A DNA stretch of 64,000 bases from Niebla homalea. Lineage: Eukaryota; Ascomycota; Lecanoromycetes; Lecanorales; Ramalinaceae. The position numbers and the translations under genes are program-made. Location: assembly GCA_019925105.1 (NCBI GenBank), contig JAHGAU010000006.1, positions 1,364,001 to 1,428,000 on the forward strand, read 5' to 3'. The notes beneath the pieces were generated by a model. It was not told the DNA's origin and ran no database searches. It saw only the letters and a program-made list of their open reading frames with translations. Positions 36,101 to 47,100 of the stretch are shown here, piece by piece. Position 1 is the stretch's first letter; each line of letters starts with the position of its first letter.

Positions 36101-36456
36101 TTGACAGGTCCCTGCATTTGGTGGCGGAAGCATACATAGATTTGCTAAAAGCCCGAGACAGCATGGCCATATTTGCAGGCCTTCAAGAATTGCAGCGGCC
36201 AAGCCATCAATTTGGCATTCATTGCCCCTGGCCCAGCGTTGAAGATCTTCGGGAGACAGCTGAATGGCAGTCTCGTGTAATTTCTGAGTCTGAGATTAGT
36301 ACAAGCGTAATCGTGACTTAAGAATCCGCTTGATATCGGACATCTATCCGAGCTTGTTCGCATGGATGTCGGCACAATACTGACCTGTAGTGCAGGGACA
36401 TACGGACATTCAACAACTCTACGGACCTCTGCCGCAAACGCGCATATGTCTTGCAT
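33136..36456 (-). CDS. Large helical/coiled-coil protein of unknown function (about 1032 aa, 4 exons)
   Basis: Unrecognised gene. Exons: 36456-36385, 36289-36136, 36071-35971, 35907-33136; introns of 95, 64 and 63 bp, GT-AG. Joining them gives continuous text such as LQTQKLHETAIQLSPEDLQ, GLLANLCCITLFRDAALQQS and ALESDPAYDKFSGTCVALL. The first 450 residues look like armadillo/HEAT-type helical repeats. About residues 540-860 form a long coiled coil (heptads rich in E/Q/L/K). The tail is Ser/Pro-rich, with a CTSCG pair and RKRSK basic patches. The combination of helical repeat, coiled coil and basic tail suggests a scaffold, possibly nuclear; that is only inference. The start is the first in-frame ATG (36456); the frame is open further upstream and two other frames there look partly coding, so the 5' end is not settled. 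Confidence 0.7.
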
Positions 36457-36920
36457 GATGTCCTGGTGTACAATGGAACATATAAAATTGGATGATCGTG
36501 TGCTTTGATCAAAACATCGTGACTTCGAGATGCCAATCTTTGATGCGCTGGTTGCGCAGCAACCAGGTCCTGCCACGGCTTGAATCTGTAGCCGTTTTCA
36601 TGATTACTCAACACATTGCATCAATCCAAAAGTATGATCAACATCAAGCAAGTTACGTAAAGTCTTAGTCTGCTCACCTATGTACAGTCTGAAAAGCCAT
36701 CATGGGTACGGAGAGGAATGGTGTCCAAGCGGACGTGAAACCGATGAAAAGCGAACTGAGCGGCAGCGCCAAAAACATTTGTATACGTAGCACAGCCCGC
36801 TAGATGGAAAACGACCAATCTAGTTGAGGTAACGTCAGATTCAAGAGAAGTCATTAGACAAGACCTGATGGCTCTTTCAAGTATGTATCATCCTCATGTC
36901 AGCTTCCCTCTTCAATCAAA
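36457..36920. other. Divergent intergenic region
   Basis: Between the helical/coiled-coil gene and D-lactate dehydrogenase. The left 150 bp may contain an unresolved first exon of the left gene (texts such as YRFKPWQDLVAAQPAHQR). Confidence 0.35.
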
Positions 36921-38941
36921 ATGTCTTCACATGGTACAATCTCATGCGCCAGACATGCCCTTCCATTGACCAAGCGCGCCCCAATGCTGCACTTGAAACA
37001 TTTCAGATGCTCTAGTACATTGCAAAGACCAATATTGGAGCCCAAGCCTCGAAAGACATGGCAAAGAGGTCGAGTACTTGCGTCTTTGACTTTCATTGCG
37101 TTCGCAGCCGGTCTCCAAGGCTTTCAAGTAGGTAAAAAGACGAACAAAGATGAGGCGCTGCATCCGCCACCAGAGTATGGAGGTCGTGAAGCATTGCAAA
37201 AGGTAGTGCGATCTCCGCACGTACCGGAGCTCAACGTTAATAAATAATGATCCTCCTAGGCCATACGAGACATTTGTACCGCCATAGGAGACGACGCCAT
37301 AAGTACAGATACAGAGGACTTGCATGCCCATGGCTACTCAGAATGGTCCTCCGTCAACATTCCGCAGTTACCCGTCGCTGTCGCCTATCCAAAGTCGACG
37401 GAGGAAGTGTCACAAATTGCCAAAGTGTGCTACAAACACAATATCCCAATGATTCCCTTCTCCGGGGGCTCCTCGCTTGAGGCCAACTTCGCCGCCCCTT
37501 TTGGGGGCATAAGTATCGACTTTGCCTACATGGATCAGATTTTGACGTTGCACGAGGACGACATGGATGTGATGGTACAGCCAAGTGTCAATTGGATGGA
37601 CTTGAACCACGCACTTGAGCATTGCGGTCTCTTCTTCCCGGTCGACCCAGGACCTAGCGCCAAGATAGGGGGCATGGTAGGTACCTCCTGCTCAGGAACG
37701 AACGCCGTCAGGTACGTTGCAGGAAAAAGCGTCCATCAATGTTCTCGCACAGCCTTTCCCCTGTCCATTAGCCAGCCCTACCGATCCTCAAAACCATCAT
37801 GGCCATTCATCACCCTCGACCTGCCCCGGACTGCCTTCTCCTGGCACGTTGTTAGCGCCTTCTGATCCTCAGCAAACCCCAGGGAGCGGCCCAGACTAAT
37901 GATTGCACCCCCAGATATGGCACCATGAAAGATTGGGTAGTCAACCTAACCGTCGTCCTTGCCAACGGCGAGATCATCAAAACCCGACGGCGCCCCCGCA
38001 AGACGAGCGCTGGCTACAATCTTACAGGCCTGTTCGTCGGCTCAGAAGGCACCCTCGGTCTCGTCACGGAAGCGACCCTGAAACTCGCCGTCATACCGCA
38101 GCAAACTTCCGTGGCTGTGGTGACATTCCCCACGATCCGCGATGCGGCCACCGCGGCGTCCAAAGTCATGCGAGCGGGTGTGCCCGTGGGGGCAATGGAA
38201 ATCATGGACGAGGTGCAAATGGCCGTGATCAACCGTGCAGGCGCGACGGGCATGACCTGGAAGGAGGCCCCAACGATGTTCTTCAAATTCACCGGCACCG
38301 AGGCAGGGGTGAAGGATAACGTCGGCCTCGTCGAGGCCATCACAACTGCAAACAACGGGAGCGATTTCGAATTCGCCAAGTCGAAGGAGGACGCCGAGAC
38401 GCTGTGGTCGGCGCGGAAGATCGCGCTCTGGAGTATGCTGAGCTTGAGGGATGAAGGGGATGAGGTCTGGTCCACGGATGTGGCGGTGCCGCTGTCGAGG
38501 CTACCGGACATCATTGAGATCTCGAAGAAGGAGATGGATGACCTCGGTCTCTTCGCCTCGATCCTGGGTCATGTCGGTGACGGCAATTTCCATGAGAGTG
38601 TGCTGTACGATAGACGCAACCCAGTCGAGAAGAAAAAGGTCGAGGATTGCTTACATGCCATGGTTGACCGTGCACTTGAAATGGAGGGGACCTGTACTGG
38701 TGAGCATGGAGTTGGGCTGGGTAAGAAAGCAAGTCTCAAACAGGAACTTGGGGATGGACCCATCAACATGATGAGGGGGATCAAGGCGGCCTTGGATCCT
38801 AGGTGGTTGATGAATCCAGGCAAGATTTTCGATCACCCCGGTCATGACCAGGAGGGTGCGTATGCCGGGGCTGGGAAATTGGACACAAGTGAGCAATCGG
38901 GAGAGGTCATAAATAAATTGTTGGTACAACGTGTAACATAG
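36921..38941 (+). CDS. DLD1: Mitochondrial D-lactate dehydrogenase, cytochrome c type (586 aa, 3 exons)
   Basis: FAD enzyme that oxidises D-lactate to pyruvate and passes electrons to cytochrome c at the inner mitochondrial membrane. Exons: 36921-37202, 37260-37711, 37915-38941; introns 57 and 203 bp. The N-terminus is basic (HALPLTKRAPMLHLKHFRCS) and is followed by one hydrophobic segment (VLASLTFIAFAAGLQGF), fitting a presequence plus membrane anchor. FAD-binding type 4 motifs: [48 protein letters not shown], and LFVGSEGTLGLVTEATL. In the C-terminal substrate domain are LGHVGDGNFHE and GTCTGEHGVGLGK, with the conserved His residues. Length is normal for the fungal enzyme. Confidence 0.95.
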
Positions 38942-39073
38942 GTGGAATGGAGGAGGAATGAACATGGAGATGGATCCATGTGTATCATGTACAAAGCAGG
39001 ATCAGTGATGAACACGTAATGGGTCAACGAATACACAAGAGGCCAGAAACGGTGCTTGATTTGGCAAAGAAAG

Positions 39074-40408
39074 CTAGCTAATCTCAAACATCGGTTGGAC
39101 GGCCAGCATGTCCCACTGAACGGGAGCCGGACCAGGATCTTCCAGGGCAGCCAGAGACTTGGTGAAGTCGCTCTCATCCTCATTGGCACTCCCATTGAGA
39201 AGACCATACGGGAAGTTGAGTGCCGTCGTTGCCTTGGAGCCTTGGTGTACTGGCCTGTTCAAGGAATCTGCATCCGGGTCCGGTTGATATTCTTCATACT
39301 TGGAGGTCAATCTCCCTTTCTTCCTGTTCCTTTTGGGCTTTTCACGTGGGGGCGCGGGCGGAGGTTCTTCGTATCTCCTAGGATGAAGTCGCCGAAACCT
39401 GTCCCTTATTTGGTGTGCAGAGCGATCATCGAACTCGAGTGACTCATCCTGCGCTATGAGATGCCATTGAAACCCATACTGTTTGAAGCCCTTCTCCAAC
39501 TCGAAATCTTCGTCCTCGGTCCATGCGCGTTTTGGCGCTTGCTGGCGCCTAGGCAGATTGCTGGGTCGGGGCTGCTGCTTTCCAGATTTTGCGTCTTCTT
39601 TCTCTGACCCTGCATTTCTTTGCGGATGCAGGACCCGGAAGCGATCCTTCAGATCCACATGCGTTCGGCCCTCATGGAAATGGAATTTGGGATGTTCGAG
39701 GATGTCTTTCCACCTTCCAATGCCGCATAATGCAACACCTTCCATTAGGTCTCTCGTTTCGTCTTCCGTCCATTTTGTCCTTCCTCTAGTGTAAGTCTTC
39801 TTCTGCTTATTACACGTGTTCTTCCTTCTTTTCTGATTTTTCGGTGCTGAGACGCCGTCCGCAGGTTTTGAAGCGCTGGCATTATCCTTGGCGCCAGTAG
39901 AGAGCTGGTGTTCATGCTCGTCCTGGGTGGGGGTGATGGGCGGAAACAAAGCTGCACTCGGCGGAGGTTCATTCAATTGATGGAGAACAGCGATTGGACG
40001 GAACGGTTTTCGATTGACTTCCTCAAGCTTCGGTTTCGGCTTTGGAAGATGGACGAAGTCTGCAAGCTGTTCATGGTGGGCCAATTTTCTCCTCTTCTTG
40101 TTGTGTTCCTCAAGAGGGTTCCTCTTCGGAGGCTCGAGATCAGCATTGGGTGTCAAGGCATCCAGTTCATTCGGTGTTGGTGCCTCTATCGTCTTAGCCT
40201 GAGCTAATGCTAGTTGTCTACCCGTTAGTTTGGACGTTGCATTATCGATGCTCAGAGATGTCGATGGCTCCAATGTCATAATTCTCTCAGAAGAGCTCTC
40301 CGGGAACATGGACTTCAGAGGTGGGATTGTTAGTGGGGAAGATAGATCTTCAAAAAGGTCCTCGAACATTGGCATTGCCATCGTGGCAGAGGATTGGAAG
40401 GATGACAT
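39074..40408 (-). CDS. Two-Myb telobox protein, Teb1/Tay1-like (444 aa, single exon)
   Basis: DNA-binding protein with two Myb/SANT repeats in its C-terminal half. Repeat 1 is RTKWTEDETRDLMEGVALCGIGRWKDILE and ends in the telobox-like THVDLKDRFRVLHP (VDLKD at 39643-39657). Repeat 2 is KRAWTEDEDFELEKGFKQYGFQWHLIA and ends SAHQIRDRFRRLHP. VDLKDxxR is the recognition helix that reads TTAGGG in telomere and Tbf1-type proteins, and fission yeast Teb1 and Yarrowia Tay1 carry two such repeats. The N-terminal 200 residues are low complexity with a basic patch (EEHNKKRRKLAHH), and a lysine-rich stretch precedes repeat 1. Binding to telomeric repeats or to TTAGGG sites in promoters is inference. The start is the Met at 40408. 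Confidence 0.85.
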   Translation of the reverse strand: MSSFQSSATMAMPMFEDLFEDLSSPLTIPPLKSMFPESSSERIMTLEPSTSLSIDNATSKLTGRQLALAQAKTIEAPTPNELDALTPNADLEPPKRNPLEEHNKKRRKLAHHEQLADFVHLPKPKPKLEEVNRKPFRPIAVLHQLNEPPPSAALFPPITPTQDEHEHQLSTGAKDNASASKPADGVSAPKNQKRRKNTCNKQKKTYTRGRTKWTEDETRDLMEGVALCGIGRWKDILEHPKFHFHEGRTHVDLKDRFRVLHPQRNAGSEKEDAKSGKQQPRPSNLPRRQQAPKRAWTEDEDFELEKGFKQYGFQWHLIAQDESLEFDDRSAHQIRDRFRRLHPRRYEEPPPAPPREKPKRNRKKGRLTSKYEEYQPDPDADSLNRPVHQGSKATTALNFPYGLLNGSANEDESDFTKSLAALEDPGPAPVQWDMLAVQPMFEIS

Positions 40409-40748
40409 TACACGGACAGGGCCGTGGGGATACTACGGTGGTCTCATGAGTGCAAGAGCTAGTTGAGACATATTCAGCATAAGGTGTCGAGCAAGGCGTT
40501 AGTGTTCGTATTCAAGTAGGTCGTGATGCAAGTAATAGCGCGTAGCGAGAATGCTGAAGTGCTTGGTCACCGACTCACCGTAGCCACGAGGTCGGCCTAG
40601 GCTCTTATAAATTGCGGGACGGCAGTTTCCGTTTCGGGCATGACGTTTGACTGCTTGACGTGATCGATCCGCTCTGAGATCCCTGAATTGTCATTCCAAT
40701 AATCCTATTTCAAAGCCTCTATCTCATATCTTGCAGCCAGCAAGCGTA
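40409..40748. other. Divergent promoter region
   Basis: 340 bp between the telobox gene and the DUF7704-like locus. Nothing distinctive was recognised. Confidence 0.35.
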
Positions 40749-41240
40749 ATGGCTTCAGTCTTGGCACCTATTCCCCGCTTCATATTCACAGTCTTTGAGC
40801 CCCTCTCCCTCGTTGCTGGCTTTGCCGTCCCCATTTTCAACCCCTCCTAATTCGTATCCCTCCAAGTCCCCTCCCAAACTCCCAGCGCAGTCCCCTACAA
40901 CCTCACACCCACAGACCGCATCCTAGCTCTTCAGCTCGCCAACACTTATGGTCTCTTATGCATGGCAGGCGTTGGCGTCCTCTACGCAACGACGGAGCCA
41001 AAGGTGGTCCGGAATTACTTGATTGCATGCGCCATTGCTGATGTGGGCCATGGTTGGGCTACTGGGGCCGTGATGGGCTGGGAGGATTTTGTGAATGTCG
41101 GCGGGTGGAACGAAGCGGCATGGGGAAACCTGGGGGTCACACTGTTCTTGTTCCTGAGCAGGATGCTGTGGTTTGCAGGATTGTTGGGTAAGGACGTCAA
41201 GCCGGGTGAAAGCGGACAGGGGCTTCGGAAGATACAATGA
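40749..41240 (+). pseudogene. DUF7704-like membrane protein with in-frame stop
   Basis: From the ATG at 40749 to the TGA at 41238 one frame codes for a DUF7704-type fungal membrane protein of 163 codons, except for a TAA at 40848-40850. Upstream text: MASVLAPIPRFIFTVFEPLSLV. Downstream text: TPTDRILALQLANTYGLLC, then IADVGHGWATGAVMGWEDF and GGWNEAAWGNLGVTLFLFLSRMLW, which are typical family blocks with about four helices. No canonical intron removes the stop (the only candidate would need GTCCCC...CCAAG). Either the gene is inactivated by one point change, the base is an assembly error, or translation starts at an internal Met (40962) and gives a short form. The normal family role is unknown. 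Confidence 0.65.
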
Positions 41241-41363
41241 AGTTATATTCGACGATATCCCGGAAATCAATTGCTGTTACTACAAAAATCTCCATGAAAA
41301 GCCCAAAATAACAGTCCAATAACAGTCCACGCTATCCAGCAGCTTCTGTCAATCAAGTCCAAG

Positions 41364-41816
41364 TCATTGGTATCTACCATTCACCAAAAGAACCCTTGTC
41401 GCCGATTCTCTTGCGCCGTCATAACTTCTCCCCATGCCAGCCTGTCTTCCTGTGTCAAACGCATACTCCAAAGCCTTGACGGTCTCCTCATCTCCCGCCC
41501 TCCCGGCCCGATACTTTGTCGATATGAACTTCCATAACCCTCCACTGCCACTCTTCGTCAGGTTAGGGCGCACGACATCCTCATAGGCAGGTAGCCCATC
41601 CAGCTCTGATGCGCTGTCTACGCCGTACGTGTTGTTGCCATTGGATGGCTCCGGTCGGGTCGCAACGTAGCCAGGAGCGCGTGTTGCACAGCTTCGCTTG
41701 TGGCAGGAGCCTCGCTTGCCGCAAGAGAAGCAGGGGGCTCGCGTTGCGCAGGATCTGGCGTGGCAATTTGAGCGGCGACCACAGGAGTAACAAGCTGGGC
41801 GGGTGGAGCAGCACAT
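41364..41816 (-). CDS. Small protein with two tandem cysteine knuckles (150 aa)
   Basis: Unrecognised single-exon gene. From the Met at 41816 it starts MCCSTRPA and then has two near-identical units, CYSCGRRSNCHARSC and CFSCGKRGSCHKRSC, both followed by ATRAP. Each unit has the spacing C-x2-C-x5-C-x4-C with a His next to the third Cys, which suggests a small metal-binding or disulfide module. The middle is Pro/Ser/Asn-rich; the C-terminal 60 residues (SGSGGLWKFISTKYRAGRAGDEET and onward to VLLVNGRYQ) look like a short folded domain with no known name. The frame is open upstream but without an ATG, so the chosen start is well supported. It has no signal peptide, so an intracellular role is more likely. 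Confidence 0.65.
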   Translation of the reverse strand: MCCSTRPACYSCGRRSNCHARSCATRAPCFSCGKRGSCHKRSCATRAPGYVATRPEPSNGNNTYGVDSASELDGLPAYEDVVRPNLTKSGSGGLWKFISTKYRAGRAGDEETVKALEYAFDTGRQAGMGRSYDGARESATRVLLVNGRYQ

Positions 41817-42384
41817 GACTTTGGTCAAAGAAAGCAGGGATTTCTGACGAGGTTCCTTGCGATTTTGTATTCTTTGGTATAATTCAGTGACTCCTTTTAA
41901 TTGAGTGTGAAGGTTTTTTGACCTTGGAAGAAGATGCAGCTTTGGTAAGGCAATAGTCCTACATTGGGAGAAGAGTAGCACACTCTTTATATACACTCAT
42001 ACATCATGCTTACCTCCGGCTTGACTACCTGGCCGATATTGGAAACCATCCGCAACCCTAAGCCGACGGGCGATTTATTTAGGAGTGCTGCGGCCGCAGC
42101 AGCAAATGAGGGATATTCGCAGTACGGAGTAAAGTCACGCCGCTTCAAGCCCCTTTTTTCTTGATAGACCACGTGACCGATGTTGGGGGGTTGAACGGGT
42201 TGATTAATGTCAGAAGGACTATGTCCCTCGAAAGGGCACTTACTCCAGCCTGTTGCGTGTTGAGGACTGGGTACGAAATGCGGAGCGTCGCTGCTTCGAA
42301 AGTAATAGTATCGGCATCCAATGTTGACAACGGATTTGCTGACCATTACAAAAATCTTCCTAAAGTCTTTCTATCTTTATACGT
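41817..42384. other. Intergenic region
   Basis: Upstream of the cysteine-knuckle gene and 3' of HUT1. The left part is open in the frame of the cysteine-knuckle gene but has no ATG. Nothing else is supported. Confidence 0.35.
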
Positions 42385-43628
42385 CTAGATTGTTTTCTTC
42401 TTCTTCGCCTCCTCTTTGGCAAGCTTCTCTCGTCTCTGGATGAAGCCTTCGGCGCCAACTCCGCCAAAGACAAGCCCCACTCCAACCCACTGCATCCCTG
42501 AGAGTCTGTGGCCGAACCAGAGCACGGAGAGCATCATAGTCAGCATTTTCCTCGTGACTGTGACGGTCACGAGAAGAAGCGAGCTGAACTTGCTAAGAGT
42601 ATAGTAAATGAAGATCTGGCCAATCGCGCCACAGGCTGCGAACGACAATATGTCGGGGAAGACCGAGGGGTGCGTCGCGATAAAGTTGAGAGCAGCGGCC
42701 AGCTCATTGCTGTCTTTGGACGTCGCTGAGCCCAACGAGATGGACGCAGGTAACAGAGGTGCAAGCAGGAGATAGGAGGCTGTGAGGAATGTGGCAAGGA
42801 CATTTTGGGCCACCATCATTTGGGGTCCCGTGTAGCTGCGGTAGCTGCTGAAGACATGATCCTGCGTCGAGTTTGTGAGACCGTCAAAAAGCAAGTTGAT
42901 TCCCAAAAGAAGCAGGCCCCATGTTGAGTTGCCTGTCCGGCCAGCGGAGGCTTTCTTGGCTGATGCTGGGTGATACAGGGTGAAAACAGCAACTCCTAAG
43001 GTTACCAACGCCACAACCAGATACTTGTACAATGGGTAGGATTTGCGAAAGATCGTCAGATGCAAGAACATGACCGGCAATAGCTTGCACGATTTGGCCA
43101 AAATGAATGTGATGTAGTCAATGTGCGAGAGTGAGGCGTATCCGAAGGGAGATGCAAGTGACGATGTAATGGCGACCAGCGCTAATGGTATAAGGATCGA
43201 TCCAGAAGGGAATACAGCCGGGGTTTTTTGCCCGCTCGGCGTCGTTGCCAACAAATAGAAGGAGCCAACAAGTGCCGCAAATGTTGATTGAATCGTGTTC
43301 AGGAAGACGGAATAGGTGAAACGCTCTGGGGCAGAAGACGATCCGTATGTGGTTGTTGTGATACGCTCTTGCAACAAGGCCCACGAGAGACTGCCCAGGG
43401 ATCAGTGGAGACTTTGCGTCGGACGAGCAGGGCTCACAATGATGCGTAGATGCCTGCGACGCATACGGCAAGCTGGGCCAGACCCGGTTGCTGTGTTGCA
43501 GAGGGTGGAAGTGGAGCTCTGGGAGGCCCATTGCTTGTGATCGCACTGCCATTGGTGGGTTTGGCATTGAGATTCTCAAATTCCGAAGGCTCTCTTCGTA
43601 GCGGAGCAGCTTGTTTTTGTCGTGCCAT
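42385..43628 (-). CDS. HUT1: ER nucleotide-sugar transporter Hut1, SLC35B1-like (398 aa)
   Basis: Drug/metabolite-transporter superfamily protein of the UDP-galactose transporter homologue 1 group, in the ER membrane. Exons 43628-43438 and 43390-42385, intron 47 bp; the splice gives CVAGIYASFLSWALLQERITTTTYG, the usual first helix of the family. Further blocks: SPFGYASLSHIDYITFILAKSCKLLPVM, HPASAKKA, INLLFDGLTNSTQDHVFS, and FIYYTLSKFSSLLLVTVTVTRKMLTMMLSVLWFGH. It ends in KKKK-T-I, a dilysine-type ER retrieval signal. About ten hydrophobic segments follow a polar N-terminal tail of some 45 residues. The substrate (UDP-Gal, UDP-Glc or ATP exchange) is not settled in the family. Confidence 0.94.
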
Positions 43629-44163
43629 TTTCGAGCCAATGCTGTTTTAGGTGATGTGTAGGTAGGCCACCATCGCAGCTTAAGTCGTAGATCAGACTGT
43701 GACAATGGTAAAGATCAAAGGATTGCGACTGGATGAAAGAAGACCTGATGCGCCTGTTGAGTCTTTTTCCAATTCATGAAATGTGTCCAGTTCCTTCTAA
43801 AGGTAGCTGTCTAAGAATTGACAAGTATAAATTATGCATAGTTCTAGGGCTGAGTAGATCGGAAGGGACCGGGTGGTTGCGGAGTTTCGGAGGAAGCGTC
43901 ATGGAGCTTCTGCTAAGCAACCAGAAAAAAAGTCTCAAGATACCTTCATTTCCTCAACTGATTTCCACACTCCTTCTGTAGATCTGGTTTTCTTCCCTAT
44001 ACGGATACCCTGTTTATTTACTTGTCCTCTCAATCGGTCCTATCTCCCCACATTCATTGCAATTCAATCGACCAATCCTGGGGCTTTTTGTATATTGTTT
44101 GCTTTTTCTCAAAATCAAAAGTAATATGGGAGAGTCTCCATATGACCATGTAGCTAAAGGTAA
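43629..44163. other. Divergent promoter region
   Basis: 535 bp between HUT1 and CLU1. The right end may hold 5' leader of CLU1. Several pyrimidine-rich stretches occur (44000-44110), common before fungal start sites. Confidence 0.35.
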
Positions 44164-47100
44164 ATGGGATCATTGAGAGAGTGTCATTTCAAAGCTCAAC
44201 ATCAATGTACAGATCCGCCTTCAGCCAAGAAAATCGACAACGAGAGTGCGGTCCAAGAGTCTCAGACATTGCCAGATGGAAAGGTCACTCCTGGTCAAGA
44301 AGAGTCAAGCGTGGAGTCCAGACCGGAGAGTAAGGGAGAGCATGGCGCTCCACCTGAATCACAGCTGATGGGTTTCCAGATGTCTTCCAAATCACCGTCA
44401 AACTTCCTCACCAACCCTACCGTATTCCGATCATGGTATCAACGCAAGAACAAGTACAGGATCTTCGACAATCCATAATGGAATCGCCTGGCGCGTTCCA
44501 ATATTCATGCTTTCATCTTGAGTTCAGCGGTCACAGAGTCAACGATTTCATCGAGCTAGCAGACGTACAAGGATTGACAGCGGACTCGGAAATGAATTTG
44601 GTCGAAGATCCTTACACAGAAAAAGAGGCTCGCACCCACTTCATCAGAATAAGGGAAATAATTGGAGTCACAGGAGACAGGGTGGATAGTCTCTATGGTA
44701 TCGACGCTGGACTTGCGCTTCACGACGCTGTATACCCAATCAAAACCCCTGAAGCAGTGGCCTCGTCCAAGGAGACTTCAACCTCGACAACATCGTCGCC
44801 AAATAAGAATGCTCTGGCAGATTACAGCTTCGATGGCACACCAGATCTCCACTCGCTCATTCTTCCCCCCCAACATCCACCGCCAAAGTCCATCAAATAT
44901 CTTGGTGTCTCTTCATGGAATCCGCCTCCGCCACAGCTGCGCGAAAGAGGCCATCTGCTCTATCTGCAGCTCATATCCAACGAGGGCGAACAGTTTCAAA
45001 TTACCTCACATGTCACAGGCTTCTATGTCAACAAGTCATCCAACAGCAAATTTGATCCCTTTCCTAGACCTCCACCGAAGAACGCTTCTTCTCACTCGCT
45101 GTTCTCCCTCATCTCTAGATTGTCCCTTTCCTTTGACAAGGCATTCGAAGAACTTCTTGATAGAAACAACAAACGTGATCCTTTGCTCAATTTCCAGCTC
45201 ACTAATGCCATTCCTGCTACCCCCTGGCTTGTGTCTCAATCAGCAATCGCCCTTTCCCACCACACCTCGGATCAAAGCCGAACGCAAGAAGCTTATCTTA
45301 CGTCTGGCTTGGACGGTAATGACACGATGCGAGATTGGAATGAAGAATTGCAATCTACTAGGGAGCTGCCCCGTGAAACCGTCCAGGAGCGCGTATTTAG
45401 GGAAAGGTTGACTTCGAAAGTATATGCCGAATTCACGGATGCCGCAACGAAGGGCGCTGTCCTGGTTGCTCGAGGAGAAGTTGCGCCATTGAACCCTACC
45501 GAAGCTAAGAATGCCCAGATCTTTGTCTACAATAACGTGTTCTATTCTTTCGGAGCTGATGGAGTCGGCACCTTCACCTCCGAAGGCGGTGACGAGGCTG
45601 CTCGGGTAGCTGTGGGAAAAGACGCAATGGGTGTGAAGGCAGTCAATCAGCTGGATGTTGCAGGCTTGTCAACAGCAGGGACCGTCGTGATCGACTACCT
45701 TGGCAAACGTATCGTGGCTCAGAGCATCGTACCGGGAATTTTCAGACAGCGCGAACCCGAAGAACATCAGGTCGACTATGGTGGTGTCGAGGGCCGTGAG
45801 GTTGTCGCTGACGGTCCAGCTTTCGTGTCCACTTTTGCACAAGTCTCAAAGGCTCTAAAGGTAAAGAGACACCCAGTCTGGGACAAGGAAGGCAAGAGAC
45901 ATGAGCTAGAGGGTAGCATCGAGACTAAAGGCCTCCTTGGGACGGACGGGCGCAAGTACATCCTGGATCTCTATCGGCTTACGCCACTTGACATTACTTG
46001 GCTGGAGAACTACTGTAAGGATGAGCCAGAGGTCAACACAGACTCTTGCGGTACTAAGTATCCTCATCGAATGACTGTCTTGAGATGCGAGCTCGTTGAA
46101 TCCTACTGGCGGCTCAGGATGAGTGAATATGTCAAATCGCAGGTAGAGCAGAGGAAGAAAGCTGACAATAATACCAAAAACGATGCGCCAGTTGAGAGTC
46201 TTCCGAGTACAGTCATCAATAGCGAAAACTCCACGGAATCCACAGATATGTCGAGTGTTGTTTCCAAAGATTCAAGATTGGACTTGGAGCAGGCTCAACC
46301 CCAAATTGATCAGGACTCGGACCTACCAAGTTCGTCTCACGAGCGCGTGGACATCTCAGCATTCTCATTCGCTCTGAATCCTGATGTGTTCTGTGGCCAG
46401 GTACCGGCAACAGATGAGGACAAGGTCGCATGGACACAAGACGAAGAGGAAGTGCGAGCAGTCTGCGATTATCTTCATCAGACGGTGTTCCAAGAATTGC
46501 TCAATGATCTGCGAGATGGTGAGATAAATTTTCCCATGGATGGGCATTCCCTGACGCGAGTGATGCATCAACGTGGGGTCAACATTCGCTACCTAGGCAA
46601 ACTTGCAAGAACAGCTGAAGCAGACGCTCGGGGTGCTGCTTTGAAAGCCTTGGCCGAGCAGGAAATGATTTCGAGAGCCTTCAAACATTTGGCCTATGAA
46701 TACCTGGAAGAGCTACCTACGGTCTTCTCTGCAAGCTGTCTCGTGCATCTGTTGAATTGTTTGCTTGGGACCGGTCTCAACAAAACCCCCCATGCTGCTT
46801 TGGATGAAGATCTCCGGGCTGTATACCCGAACGCCAACTATGCGTTTTTGAAGGTCACACCGAAAACATTTATGTCACGAATCTCAGAGCAAGTGCGCCT
46901 ACGATTTCAGTATTCTCTTCAAGACACATGGCCAGAAGGAATTCGACATGTTCAACTGTTGCGATCTGTTACCCTAAAGCTTGGCTTGCAGCTCGTGGAG
47001 AAGGACTACGCCTTCTCACCTAGCATCACCAATGGGCAAGCGCATCAAGCAGAACACTCCAATGGCGTGAAGCCACATCCCGAGCCCAACGGTAGCAACA

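Noticed and set aside
44662..45411. 249-codon plus-strand frame inside CLU1
   Set aside because: Out of frame with Clu1, without recognisable domains; CLU1 is continuous across it.
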